Below, one piece after another: positions 17,526 through 25,717 of a DNA stretch of 40,096 nucleotides. The notes beneath the pieces are model-generated. The model saw only the letters and a program-made list of their open reading frames with translations. It ran no database searches and was not told the DNA's origin. The stretch covers positions 1-40,096 of the forward strand of contig CAYPLH010000036.1 in assembly GCA_964411505.1 (NCBI GenBank), in the 5' to 3' direction. Source of the stretch: CAYPLH01 sp964411505 (GTDB taxonomy: Bacteria; Bacillota; Clostridia; CAYPLH01; DUMO01). A program made the position numbers and the translations under genes. Numbering within the stretch: the stretch's first letter is position 1; each line of letters begins with the position of its first letter.

Positions 17526-19067
17526 ATGCAAAACATGAGTTCAGGTATTTTTTTGGACAGCTTACCCAAAAGAGTTATATCGTCAAAGACTAATGTGCCA
17601 ATGAATAGTAATATTAAAAATGACTTTAAAAGTTTTTTAAAGGAGATTCATTGTCCAGCAGCAAGCCAAGATTGGGACCAGCCGCGTAAATATACACATT
17701 GTGGCTCAAAATCTAGTGATACTGGTAGCAAAAGAAGTGCTGAGGCTCCTATAAAGTTTAAAGGAAAAAAAAGTACAGAAAAACATGGTATAAGCGAGAA
17801 GATCGAAAAAGGATGGCATGAGGAAGAAAGTAAAAGATGTGAAAGTGACGATAAGATAATTATTCCATATGAAATAATTGCTGACATTTTAAACGCATTG
17901 GAGAACATGGATATTCAGGGTATAACTAATATTGATATAACAGACTTTGATTATATGTTAAAAGATACTGTTAATATAGTATTAGGAAAAGTAACCGAAT
18001 CAAAAGACTCTGATGCAGTGGCAAATTTAGTACAATTTATTAAGTTTAATTTAAGTGGAATTAAAAAGCTTGAGGAAGAAGGCAAATTGCCCGAAGAAAT
18101 TATTTTTGATAAAGGTGAGTTTTTTTTCAAGAATGCTGTGAGTTTAGCTGGACGTGTGGACACACCTGCAGACACTATTTTTAAGGAACACGATGCATTA
18201 CCATATACTAACAATTACAATAATAAATTAACTCACACAATTACCACTTCTTTTGGTATAGAGCCCTCAAAAACACCTGGCGAACAGACTTTCTTGTTCT
18301 CTAAAGATGACATACCAATTGTAAATATTGAATATGCTGCGGCAGATGAAGAAGTCCGAGTTGAAGATGTTAGTAACAGCACCACAGATTTTATTATTAA
18401 ATCTGAAACCATTGAGGGTATACGAAAAGCTGAGGCAAATCAAGGATTAGATGATAAGCAAAGCGGTTCATTTTCTGAACTACTCAAAGAAAATGATACA
18501 AAATGGCAAAAGATTGATAATAGCAGCACAAACCCTGAAGCCAGTTATAACGCGGATATCGTAGGAATAACTGTTAATACACCTGACGATATCTCTAAAA
18601 TCAGTTCAAACCAAGCTGAGGACATAAAGAAAGAAGATGTTATCTTTCAAATAGTAGATAAGGCTAAAGTTATTCTGGATGGCGAAAAGAATGAAATGTC
18701 AATTGATTTAAAACCAGATCATCTTGGCAAGTTATCTTTAAAGGTCGTTACAGAACGTGGAATAGTAATGGCGGAATTTGTTGCGGAAAACGAACAAGTC
18801 AAAGCTGTGCTAGAATCAAATATGCAGTTTCTTAAGGATGCTTTGGAAAAACAAGGGTTCAATATCCAGGAGTGTGCAGTATCAATAGGTCAAGGCAACA
18901 CAGATGATAAGGGTAACAATGCTTCGCATGATCAAAGGCGCTATCTAAATCCTGGCACCAAGATTAAACCTGAGGTGTTAAGTAGAGGCTATGATAAAAA
19001 ATCACTATCCTCACTAGAGTATGAATATGGGATGCTTGGTGAAAGTAGGATCAATCTTACCGCATGA
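17526..19067 (+). CDS. fliK: Flagellar hook-length control protein FliK
   Basis: The 513-residue exported ruler protein measures hook length and switches export specificity through FlhB. The long, poorly conserved, hydrophilic N-terminal and middle part (to about residue 370) is typical. The C-terminal Flg_hook domain is recognisable (MSIDLKPDHLGKLSLKVVTERGIVMAEFVAENEQVKAVLESNMQFLKDALEKQGF). The start ATG 17526 has AGGGAGGTGA (17511-17520) close by; the GTG at 17517 lies inside that site. It precedes flgD, the hook cap gene. Confidence 0.9.
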   Translation: MQNMSSGIFLDSLPKRVISSKTNVPMNSNIKNDFKSFLKEIHCPAASQDWDQPRKYTHCGSKSSDTGSKRSAEAPIKFKGKKSTEKHGISEKIEKGWHEEESKRCESDDKIIIPYEIIADILNALENMDIQGITNIDITDFDYMLKDTVNIVLGKVTESKDSDAVANLVQFIKFNLSGIKKLEEEGKLPEEIIFDKGEFFFKNAVSLAGRVDTPADTIFKEHDALPYTNNYNNKLTHTITTSFGIEPSKTPGEQTFLFSKDDIPIVNIEYAAADEEVRVEDVSNSTTDFIIKSETIEGIRKAEANQGLDDKQSGSFSELLKENDTKWQKIDNSSTNPEASYNADIVGITVNTPDDISKISSNQAEDIKKEDVIFQIVDKAKVILDGEKNEMSIDLKPDHLGKLSLKVVTERGIVMAEFVAENEQVKAVLESNMQFLKDALEKQGFNIQECAVSIGQGNTDDKGNNASHDQRRYLNPGTKIKPEVLSRGYDKKSLSSLEYEYGMLGESRINLTA

Positions 19068-19128
19068 TTTTGCTAAATGCTGGTGGTGTGTTTTAGTAAA
19101 TAATTTATACAAGATGCACTCATTGAAT

Positions 19129-19155
19129 TAAAAAGGAGGTATAGTATGCCGATAG
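19129..19155 (+). promoter_or_regulatory. Sigma-D (sigma-28)-like promoter match over the flgD start
   Basis: TAAA (19129-19132), a 15-base spacer and GCCGATAG (19148-19155) match the flagellar sigma consensus TAAA-N15-GCCGATAA at all but the last base. The match straddles the flgD ribosome site and first codons, so it may be fortuitous. A transcript would start inside flgD and serve the hook genes downstream. Confidence 0.35.
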
Positions 19156-19583
19156 ATGCAGTTAATTACACAACAGATACAATTGGAACAGAATATAATA
19201 CTTCAAGCACCAGAAACACCGGCCAACTTGGAAAAGATGACTTTTTGAGATTGCTGGTAACTCAGCTTCAGTATCAGGATCCGTTAAGTCCGATGGATGA
19301 TAAAGAATTTATTGCTCAAATGGCACAATTTTCTTCTCTAGAGCAAATGCAGAATCTGAATTCAACATATTCATCAATGAAAGGGTTGAGTTTGGTCGGT
19401 AAGTATGTTGCAGCCAACAAATATGACGGCGACTCATCAAGTGTTGAGGTTGTTGAAGGACTAGTAGACAGTGCGACACTTTCGGGTGGCAAGACATATC
19501 TGAATATTGGTGAGGTAACTGTTTTAGTTGAAGATGTAACAGATGTTTGGGATTTAACAAAACTTATGGAGGAGACTTTGTAG
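19146..19583 (+). CDS. flgD: Flagellar hook assembly (cap) protein FlgD
   Basis: The 145-residue hook scaffold is exported and caps the growing hook. The conserved N-terminal region LGKDDFLRLLVTQLQYQDPLSPMDDKEFIAQMAQFSSLEQM is unmistakable. The protein is short, as in Bacillus, and lacks the large C-terminal Ig/Tudor domains of enterobacterial FlgD. The start ATG has AAAAGGAGGT at 19131-19140. It is separated from the next gene by one base. Confidence 0.95.
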   Translation: MPIDAVNYTTDTIGTEYNTSSTRNTGQLGKDDFLRLLVTQLQYQDPLSPMDDKEFIAQMAQFSSLEQMQNLNSTYSSMKGLSLVGKYVAANKYDGDSSSVEVVEGLVDSATLSGGKTYLNIGEVTVLVEDVTDVWDLTKLMEETL

Positions 19584-19584
19584 T

Positions 19585-19977
19585 ATGGTTGTAAACAATA
19601 AATATTTATATACTCCCCAAGTTAATAAAACACCGAACAACGCTCCGGTTCAGCAAGTTAAGCCTGGATTGCCAGAAAATACCGAATTTTCTAAGGTTCT
19701 TAATGACAAGATTCAAAAGGGAACAGGAGTAAAGTTCTCAAAACATGCTGAAATGAGGCTTAAGTCAAGAAACATCAATCTTACTGAAACAGACAAAGTA
19801 AAGCTTAATGATGCAGTATTGAAAGCCAATGCAAAAGGAGTAAGAGATTCGCTTGTGCTTATGAACAATTTGGCTTTTGTTGTCAATGTCGGAAGTAGAA
19901 CAGTAATAACAGCTGTAGATAATTCTGAGCTACAGGAAAATGTTTTTACCAACATTGATGGTGCAGTTATTATTTAG
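19585..19977 (+). CDS. TIGR02530-type flagellar operon protein
   Basis: This 130-residue soluble protein has a disordered N-terminus (to about residue 45) and a compact conserved part: FSKHAEMRLKSRNINLTETDKVKLNDAVLKANAKGVRDSLVLMNNLAFVVNVGSRTVITAVD. This matches the TIGR02530 family, found between flgD and flgE in many Firmicutes and some Deltaproteobacteria, as here. Its function is not established; the position implies a role in hook assembly. GGAGGAG lies at 19568-19574. Confidence 0.85.
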   Translation: MVVNNKYLYTPQVNKTPNNAPVQQVKPGLPENTEFSKVLNDKIQKGTGVKFSKHAEMRLKSRNINLTETDKVKLNDAVLKANAKGVRDSLVLMNNLAFVVNVGSRTVITAVDNSELQENVFTNIDGAVII

Positions 19978-19985
19978 ATTTAAAA

Positions 19986-20107
19986 AGGCAGCTGGACCCT
20001 TTGGGAGGCTGTCCATTCCTGAATGACGGATGGAATGGGAAACAAATTAAGGCATTATGCTAAAGTTGCATTCAAAAGGTATGGGTTTTAAAAAATACTT
20101 TTTGAAT
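19986..20107 (+). other. Three consecutive hairpins in the flgE leader
   Basis: The 158-base gap before flgE holds three potential hairpins. First, GGCAGC near 19987-19992 pairs with GCTGTC (20009-20014) including one G-U, with an inner CCC-TTT-GGG. Second, CCATTCC (20013-20019) pairs with GGAATGG (20032-20038). Third, a 13-base stem joins 20070-20082 with 20095-20107 (one G-U). The first two share bases at 20013-20014 and so compete slightly. None has a clear T run, and the third ends 13 bases before the ribosome site. Confidence 0.5.
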
Positions 20108-20135
20108 AAAAGCGTACAAAGGAGGTCGTTCAATT

Positions 20136-21530
20136 ATGATGAGATCCATGTTTTCAGTAGTTTCGGGTCTTAAGTCACACCAAACAAAAATGGATGTTAT
20201 TGGAAACAATATAGCAAACGTGAACACTATAGGGTTTAAAGGAGGGCGAGTAACCTTCAAAGAAATATTCAGTGAGACGGTTAAAGGCTCTTCAGCCCCC
20301 GATGCAAGCAGTGGAAGGGGTGGTACTAACCCCATGCAGGTAGGCCTTGGTATTGAGATATCATCTGTTGATACAAATATGACCAGAGGAACAGTTCAAA
20401 GAACAGACACTATAACGGATCTTTCCATTGAAGGTGAGGGTTTCTTTGTTGTAAAAGCTTCAGCTAGCGAACCCCATAGATTCACTAGAGCCGGTAATTT
20501 TTCAGTGGATAAGATGGGGAACTTGGTCAATGGTATGGGAATGTCTGTTTGTGGATGGCATGAATATAAAGTGTCTGAAAATGGAAATACGTATGAGTAT
20601 AATACAATAAATCAGTTGGAACCAATAAATATTTACACTGACCAGTATAATCTAAACAAAAGGCTGATATCTGCAAAGGAGACAACCGGGGCAGAATTTG
20701 CAGGAAATTTAAGTGCTGATTCAGTTCCAGTTCCTGAGATTGAAAGGTCAGTTGATAATGCTCACTATATTACACCCATCACGGTTTACAGTCCTATAGG
20801 TAAGGAATATAAGGTAAATCTATGCTTCTGGAGAAGTGATTCAGTACAATATACCGTTACTGAAGGCGGTGAAAATGTTGAAAAGATCGCCACCAATTGG
20901 CATTGGAAAGCTGTAAGTGACATTGAAAATGCTGATGCCCTTGATATTCCGTCAGCAGAAGGAGATATAATGTTTGGTGACAAAGGAGAAATGCTGCTTT
21001 CTGATCCAACCGGTACTATTGCAGAATACACAGCGGTCCCCCAAATTAGTATTGACTCAGGTGTGGAGTCCGGGTCAAAACCCTTCGAAGTTAATCTGGA
21101 CTTTACAAAGCTTAATATGTATGCTACAAGCAGTTCGGTAAAAATGGTTAGCAGGGATGGCTATCCGGCAGGTTCAATGACGTCCTATACAATTGGGCAA
21201 GATGGAATAATAGTGGGGATTTATAGTAATGGACAACAGCAGCCTCTTGCAATGATCGGACTTGCATCTTTTGACAATCCTTCCGGGCTGGCAAAATCGG
21301 GGAGTAACTTGTTTGAGCCTACTGCCAACTCTGGAGAGTTTATACGAGGACTACAACCGGGAACTGAAGGCGTTGGTAATCTTAATCCAGGTACACTTGA
21401 GATGTCAAATGTAGATATGGCACAAGAGTTTATTGATATGATTGTAACTCAAAGAGGCTTTCAAGCAAACAGCAGAATTATAACTGCTTCTGATGAAATG
21501 CTTCAGGAAATGGTGAACTTAAAGAGATAA
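20136..21530 (+). CDS. flgE: Flagellar hook protein FlgE
   Basis: The 464-residue exported protein polymerises into the hook. The N-terminal rod/hook motif is MRSMFSVVSGLKSHQTKMDVIGNNIANVNTIGFKGGRVTFKEIF. The FlgE/F/G-type segment DLSIEGEGFFVV and the C-terminal EMSNVDMAQEFIDMIVTQRGFQANSRIITASDEMLQEMVNLKR are also present. Length distinguishes it from the shorter distal-rod FlgF/FlgG, and the flgD neighbour supports hook identity. The ATG 20136 has AAAGGAGGT at 20118-20126. A structured leader precedes it and a hairpin follows it. Confidence 0.96.
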   Translation: MMRSMFSVVSGLKSHQTKMDVIGNNIANVNTIGFKGGRVTFKEIFSETVKGSSAPDASSGRGGTNPMQVGLGIEISSVDTNMTRGTVQRTDTITDLSIEGEGFFVVKASASEPHRFTRAGNFSVDKMGNLVNGMGMSVCGWHEYKVSENGNTYEYNTINQLEPINIYTDQYNLNKRLISAKETTGAEFAGNLSADSVPVPEIERSVDNAHYITPITVYSPIGKEYKVNLCFWRSDSVQYTVTEGGENVEKIATNWHWKAVSDIENADALDIPSAEGDIMFGDKGEMLLSDPTGTIAEYTAVPQISIDSGVESGSKPFEVNLDFTKLNMYATSSSVKMVSRDGYPAGSMTSYTIGQDGIIVGIYSNGQQQPLAMIGLASFDNPSGLAKSGSNLFEPTANSGEFIRGLQPGTEGVGNLNPGTLEMSNVDMAQEFIDMIVTQRGFQANSRIITASDEMLQEMVNLKR

Positions 21531-21537
21531 TGCTTGC

Positions 21538-21569
21538 AAACCCGGAAAGTTAAAAGATTTTCCGGGTTT
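21538..21569 (+). terminator. Terminator-like hairpin after flgE
   Basis: AAACCCGGAAA (21538-21548) pairs perfectly with TTTCCGGGTTT (21559-21569) around a 10-base loop. Only three T close the stem before A, so termination is probably partial; it could lower expression of flbD and later genes relative to flgE or protect the flgE message end. Confidence 0.6.
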
Positions 21570-21659
21570 ACTGCAATGAGTTACCAAGAAATAAGGTCAT
21601 TGATGTAAAAAAGTGTAGAGAATAGCAAAAAAATATTGAATATTTGGAGTATGAATATT

Positions 21660-21869
21660 ATGATTAAACTATCAAGATTAAATGATCTGGAATTTGTGTT
21701 AAACTGCGATTTGATTGAAACAATTGAACAGACACCTGATACCATTGTTTCTCTTTCTAACGGAAAGAAGTTATTAGTTAAGGAAAGTGTTGATGAAATA
21801 GTAGAAAGGGTGATACAATATAAAAGAAGAATTTTCCATGATGAAGCTGATAATATGATTGCTCCCTAA
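21660..21869 (+). CDS. flbD: FlbD/SwrD-family flagellar protein
   Basis: The 69-residue protein matches the small FlbD/SwrD family: MIKLSRLNDLEFVLNCDLIETIEQTPDTIVSLSNGKKLLVKESVDEIVERV. In Bacillus subtilis SwrD increases flagellar torque and is needed for swarming. I choose ATG 21660, where the family begins MIKL, with TTGGAG at 21644-21649; the upstream TTG/ATG codons add unconserved residues. In many clostridia motA and motB follow this gene; here fliL comes next. Confidence 0.9.
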   Translation: MIKLSRLNDLEFVLNCDLIETIEQTPDTIVSLSNGKKLLVKESVDEIVERVIQYKRRIFHDEADNMIAP

Positions 21870-21926
21870 AAAGTTTATAAAACGACTTTTTACTGCAGTT
21901 TTTTTCTACTAAAAAATTGCAAAATA

Positions 21927-21935
21927 TGTTATAAT
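21927..21935 (+). promoter_or_regulatory. Extended -10 promoter candidate before fliL
   Basis: TGTTATAAT (21927-21935) is a perfect extended -10 (TG-N-TATAAT), in the 152-base gap between flbD and fliL. No good -35 box is present, which extended -10 promoters can tolerate. It could give separate expression of fliL and the genes after it. Confidence 0.4.
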
Positions 21936-22021
21936 CTAATATGATTATACATATTGCCCTAAGAGGATTTTTTAGCTGTATCATGAGCAAAAGATAATTC
22001 AAAAAGCAGGAAGGTATAAAA

Positions 22022-22534
22022 ATGGAAAATAAACGGAGTCTTATAATTACGCTTGTTTTTAGTATTGCAGTATTGTCGCTTGCACTAGCAGTGTCAGTAG
22101 GATATATATTTACAGTTGCGGGCAATCCTCAATCTAAGGATGGGATGCAAGCATTCGGAGAATGGCAATCACGCCCACCAGATGCTGAACTTGAAAGAAA
22201 AAGCTTATTTAGTGAAGACAAAATATTCAGCCTGAAAAATGACGGTAGCAGTGGGTTTCATGTGATAAAGATTGGGGCTGAAATTCAGTATTTTAAAAAT
22301 GTTATAGGAATTAGGAGTGTTACCGAAAAAGTTGATTTTTATGATGGTCTCATTAAGGAGTTGATAGGTACATACTTTCAAAACAAAACTCTTGATGATA
22401 TTATGGCTGATGATGCCAAGACCAAAGCCAAGCAGGAATTGACTGAGCAAATAAATGAGCTTCTTTTATCAAGTGAAACAGGAACAAGACAGATAATTTA
22501 TACTATTGTATTTGATGAGTGGTTCTATCAGTAA
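22022..22534 (+). CDS. fliL: Flagellar basal body-associated protein FliL
   Basis: The 170-residue single-pass membrane protein has its N-terminal anchor at about residues 8-31 (ITLVFSIAVLSLALAVSVGYIF), with the rest outside. The C-terminal FliL domain shows the usual EIQYFKN...ELIGTYFQNKTLDDI...AKQELTEQINELL...IYTIVFDEWFYQ pattern, where FliL proteins normally end with a V..F.eF.iQ-type motif. FliL rings surround the stator and support torque. AGGAAGG lies at 22008-22014. Next is fliM after 18 bases. Confidence 0.9.
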   Translation: MENKRSLIITLVFSIAVLSLALAVSVGYIFTVAGNPQSKDGMQAFGEWQSRPPDAELERKSLFSEDKIFSLKNDGSSGFHVIKIGAEIQYFKNVIGIRSVTEKVDFYDGLIKELIGTYFQNKTLDDIMADDAKTKAKQELTEQINELLLSSETGTRQIIYTIVFDEWFYQ

Positions 22535-22552
22535 TTCAATTAGGGGGGAAGT

Positions 22553-23545
22553 ATGTTGGGGGATATACTCTCACAGCGCGAGATCGATGATTTGCTCAAA
22601 GCGTTAGGTACGGGTGAAGTTGATATCGAGGAGATGCAAACTACAAAAGAAGAGAAGAAGATAAGAGTACATAATTTTTTAAGACCTACAAAGTTCGCAA
22701 AAGATCACTTGAGAACATTAAGTTACATACATGAGAACTATGCAAGATTAGTAACTAATTATCTCACTGGGTACTTAAGAACAATAGTTCAGGTTGAACT
22801 AGCAACTGTTGAGTCTTTACCATATTCAGATTTTACCAATTCTATTTCGGTATCACATGCTGTTATACTCGGGATTATTGATTTTAATCCTCTCAATGGT
22901 ACCATTATACTTGAAATTGCTCCTAATCTGGTATTTGCTATAATTGATAGAATACTTGGAGGTATTGGAACTCCCATCGAAAGAATTAGAAATTTTTCTG
23001 ACATAGAAACAGCTATAATTGAAAGGGTTATGGTTCAGCTTACAAATCTTATGAGGGAACCTTGGGAAAGCATATTAACCATACGCCCTAGATTGGACAG
23101 AGTTGATACAAGTGCTCAGTTTGCTCAGTTGATTAATCCCAATGAAATGGTTGCAATAGTTACAATGAACATAAAAATTGGTGATATTGAGGGTATGATG
23201 AATATTTGTATTCCACATATGGTAGTAGAACCGATAGTACAAAAGTTGAGTACAAAGATATGGTTTTCAGCTATTGAGAAAGAAATAACTGAGGACACAA
23301 AAAAGGTTCTGGAAAAAAAGATAGAATGCATGAAAGTACCTTTAAAAGCAGTTCTTGGATCTTCAAATATATCTGTTAAAGATTTTCTTACACTTCAGCT
23401 AGGGGATGTTATACCTCTTGATACAGGTATAAATGAAGATATAAAAGTAATGGTTGGTGATATTCTGAAATTTAAGGGAAAGCCAGGGTTTAATAAAAAT
23501 AAATTTTCAGTTAAAATAACTCAGGTGATCCGGGAGGAGGACTAA
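22553..23545 (+). CDS. fliM: Flagellar motor switch protein FliM
   Basis: The 330-residue C-ring protein binds CheY-P through its N-terminal peptide (ILSQREIDDLLKAL, residues 5-18), FliG through its CheC-like middle domain, and FliY/FliN through its C-terminal SpoA-like domain (about 245-325, PLKAVLGSSNISVKDFLTLQLGDVIPLD). RPTKFAKDHLRTLSYIHENYAR is the typical start of the middle domain. The ATG 22553 follows AGGGGGGAAG. It is three bases before fliY, so the two switch components are coupled. Confidence 0.97.
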   Translation: MLGDILSQREIDDLLKALGTGEVDIEEMQTTKEEKKIRVHNFLRPTKFAKDHLRTLSYIHENYARLVTNYLTGYLRTIVQVELATVESLPYSDFTNSISVSHAVILGIIDFNPLNGTIILEIAPNLVFAIIDRILGGIGTPIERIRNFSDIETAIIERVMVQLTNLMREPWESILTIRPRLDRVDTSAQFAQLINPNEMVAIVTMNIKIGDIEGMMNICIPHMVVEPIVQKLSTKIWFSAIEKEITEDTKKVLEKKIECMKVPLKAVLGSSNISVKDFLTLQLGDVIPLDTGINEDIKVMVGDILKFKGKPGFNKNKFSVKITQVIREED

Positions 23546-23548
23546 TAA

Positions 23549-24676
23549 ATGGGAGATATGTTATCGCAGGCTGAAATAGATGCATTGCTTAGCAAGGAGC
23601 CTCTTGATGAGGAAAGCGAAGGGGAAGGTCTATTACTTCAGGATGCAGAAATGTTTAAATATGTGGAATACGAGGGAATGCTAGCTGCACAAACGACTTT
23701 GTCCACGATCTTAGGACAGAATACAAAAATTGCAATTGATAATATCGAAGTAACCACGTGGGAACAGCTGGGCAAAGATTATGACTCAAGCCAAGCTGTA
23801 ACAGCTTTTAGTTTTAAGGGTAAGGTAAAAGGTACAAACCTATTATTGATGGCTGCAGATAATGCAAAAAGAATAATCAGCTCAATGACTGGGGAGGGAA
23901 CTACGGATGATAAAGCCCCTTTATCAGAGTTTGACCTTGGAGTACTAGGTGAAATTATGAATCAGGCTGCTGGCTCATTTGTAACTGCAACATCAGCATT
24001 AATTAATGATAATATAAGTATAACTCCGCCTGATGTTTCTGAGTATGTATTAAGTACAAGCAATGATGTTTATGACCGCTCCGATAGTATTGTGAAAATA
24101 GTATGCACACTTGATATTGAGAGCATAAGTACCGACTATATTTTGCATATTATGCCGTTATCCATGGCATCAGAAATAGCTGAGCTTAAGCAAGCTGTGG
24201 ATAATAGAGAAATTTATGATTCCAAAGAGCGTGAAGTGGTGATGGGAAAGGCGAAAAAAAGCAGTATGGATGGTAAAAAGGCAAATAATGACACTGCTCA
24301 ATACAAATTCAGTGAAAGCAGCATAGAAAAAGGAGCGCATAGTGGGAATATGCATGTAGTGGATAATGTAAATGTGCAACCAGCCCAATTTCAGTTGTTT
24401 GATGATAGTATTTCACAAGCTATTGAGAAGAAAAATCTGAATCTTATAATGGATGTTCCCCTGCAGATAACTGTTGAGCTGGGAAGAACGCATAAATTAA
24501 TACGCAATATTTTAGAATATGGTCCGGGCTCGGTCATTGAGCTGGATAAACTAGCAGGTGATCCTGTAGATATACTTGTGAACGGGAAGAGCATAGCAAA
24601 AGGTGAGGTAGTAGTTATAGACGAAAGCTTTGGAGTGCGTGTTACAGATATAGTAGACGCTTCAAAGAGGTTATAA
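23549..24676 (+). CDS. fliY: Motor switch phosphatase FliY (CheC-like plus FliN domains)
   Basis: The 375-residue C-ring protein has a CheY-binding N-terminal peptide (MLSQAEIDALL, 4-14), a CheC-like central domain (about 30-210) and a C-terminal FliN domain (about 290-372). In the family the central domain dephosphorylates CheY-P. One ExxN site is intact, E135 and N138 in LGEIMNQAAGSF. The equivalent first site, expected about residues 38-41, reads YVEY and lacks both catalytic residues. A charged linker (about 220-280) joins the domains. GGAGGAGG precedes the start. Without the CheC part it would be FliN; the fusion is the Firmicutes form. Confidence 0.95.
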   Translation: MGDMLSQAEIDALLSKEPLDEESEGEGLLLQDAEMFKYVEYEGMLAAQTTLSTILGQNTKIAIDNIEVTTWEQLGKDYDSSQAVTAFSFKGKVKGTNLLLMAADNAKRIISSMTGEGTTDDKAPLSEFDLGVLGEIMNQAAGSFVTATSALINDNISITPPDVSEYVLSTSNDVYDRSDSIVKIVCTLDIESISTDYILHIMPLSMASEIAELKQAVDNREIYDSKEREVVMGKAKKSSMDGKKANNDTAQYKFSESSIEKGAHSGNMHVVDNVNVQPAQFQLFDDSISQAIEKKNLNLIMDVPLQITVELGRTHKLIRNILEYGPGSVIELDKLAGDPVDILVNGKSIAKGEVVVIDESFGVRVTDIVDASKRL

Positions 24677-24755
24677 CAGTAAGGATACAATAGATATTGA
24701 ATTAATTATAGCTTTGTTTATTATTTCTTTTAGAATAGGAGATAAGGAGAGAATA

Positions 24756-25118
24756 ATGAATAACAGAATTCTAATAGTTGATGATGCTGCATTTATGAGG
24801 ATGATGATCAGGGATATTTTATTAAAAAATGGTTTCGAGGTTGTTGCAGAAGCAGAAAATGGGTTGCGTGCCATCGAAAAATACAAAGAGGTTAATCCAG
24901 ATCTTGTAATAATGGATATAACTATGCCTGAACTTAGTGGAATTGATGCAGTAAAAGAGATCAAAAAAATAGACAGCGCAGCCAAGATTATTATGTGCTC
25001 AGCCATGGGGCAGCAAGCTATGGTAATAGAATCAATTCAGGCAGGCGCAGTCGACTTTATAGTCAAACCATTTCAGGCAGAAAGAGTTGTTGAGGCTGTT
25101 AATAAGGTTATAAGATAA
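24756..25118 (+). CDS. cheY: Chemotaxis response regulator CheY
   Basis: The 120-residue single-domain receiver has acidic pocket D9-D10, phosphorylation site D54 (IMDITMPE), S82 in CSAMGQ and K104 in VKPF. CheA phosphorylates it, and CheY-P binds FliM and FliY to alter motor behaviour. The start is ATG 24756 with AAGGAGA at 24744-24750; upstream in-frame TTG codons are not supported. Its place between fliY and fliO is as in Bacillus. Confidence 0.96.
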   Translation: MNNRILIVDDAAFMRMMIRDILLKNGFEVVAEAENGLRAIEKYKEVNPDLVIMDITMPELSGIDAVKEIKKIDSAAKIIMCSAMGQQAMVIESIQAGAVDFIVKPFQAERVVEAVNKVIR

Positions 25119-25150
25119 ACTTTTATTATCTAAAGCGAAAGGGTTGCTAT

Positions 25151-25717
25151 TTGTCTATGACTACCGATGATATATTATTGTTAATTATATATTTATTAGT
25201 TATTGGGGTGCTGTTTTATTTTGTTTACCTTACTACTAAAATAGTTGGCAGTAAGGCAAGCAAAAGCATGCGAGGAAAGCATATACATGTTATTGAAACT
25301 ATCAGCCTTGGAATGGATAAACGCATCCACCTTATTAAGGCAGGCAAAGAGTACATACTGGTTGCGAGCTCAGGTAAGGAATTGAAATACTTAACTACTA
25401 TAGAGTTGGAACAGCCTGATTTAGTTGAAGTGAACGCAAAAGAGGAAGAAAACCCCTTAGGATTTAACTTGATTTTGAACAAATATATTACTATGTTCAG
25501 AGAAAAAAATAAAAAAACACAGAATGTCGACACTAATGAGGTCATTGGAGATATTAGTGAGACAGGTGAAATAAGAAACACTGGCGATAATAGTGATAAA
25601 GAGAATGTCTATACGAAAAGTGTGTTTAAGGATAATTTAAACAAATTACGCTCTGTTATGGCGAAAAATATAATCGGAGATGGAATAACAAATGATAAAA
25701 AAAAGAAACCTGGTTAA
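25151..25717 (+). CDS. fliO: Flagellar biosynthesis protein FliO (FliZ)
   Basis: The 188-residue protein has one membrane segment (about residues 8-30, LLLIIYLLVIGVLFYFVYLTTKI) and a cytoplasmic FliO domain (KHIHVIETISLGMDKRIHLIKAGKEYILV). The tail is long, polar and basic near its end. FliO assists assembly of the FliP export-gate complex. No suitably placed ATG exists: AAAGGG (25138-25143) is seven bases before TTG 25151, which I take as start; ATG 25157 is 13 bases away. It overlaps fliP by 26 bases, suggesting coupled translation. Confidence 0.87.
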   Translation: MSMTTDDILLLIIYLLVIGVLFYFVYLTTKIVGSKASKSMRGKHIHVIETISLGMDKRIHLIKAGKEYILVASSGKELKYLTTIELEQPDLVEVNAKEEENPLGFNLILNKYITMFREKNKKTQNVDTNEVIGDISETGEIRNTGDNSDKENVYTKSVFKDNLNKLRSVMAKNIIGDGITNDKKKKPG

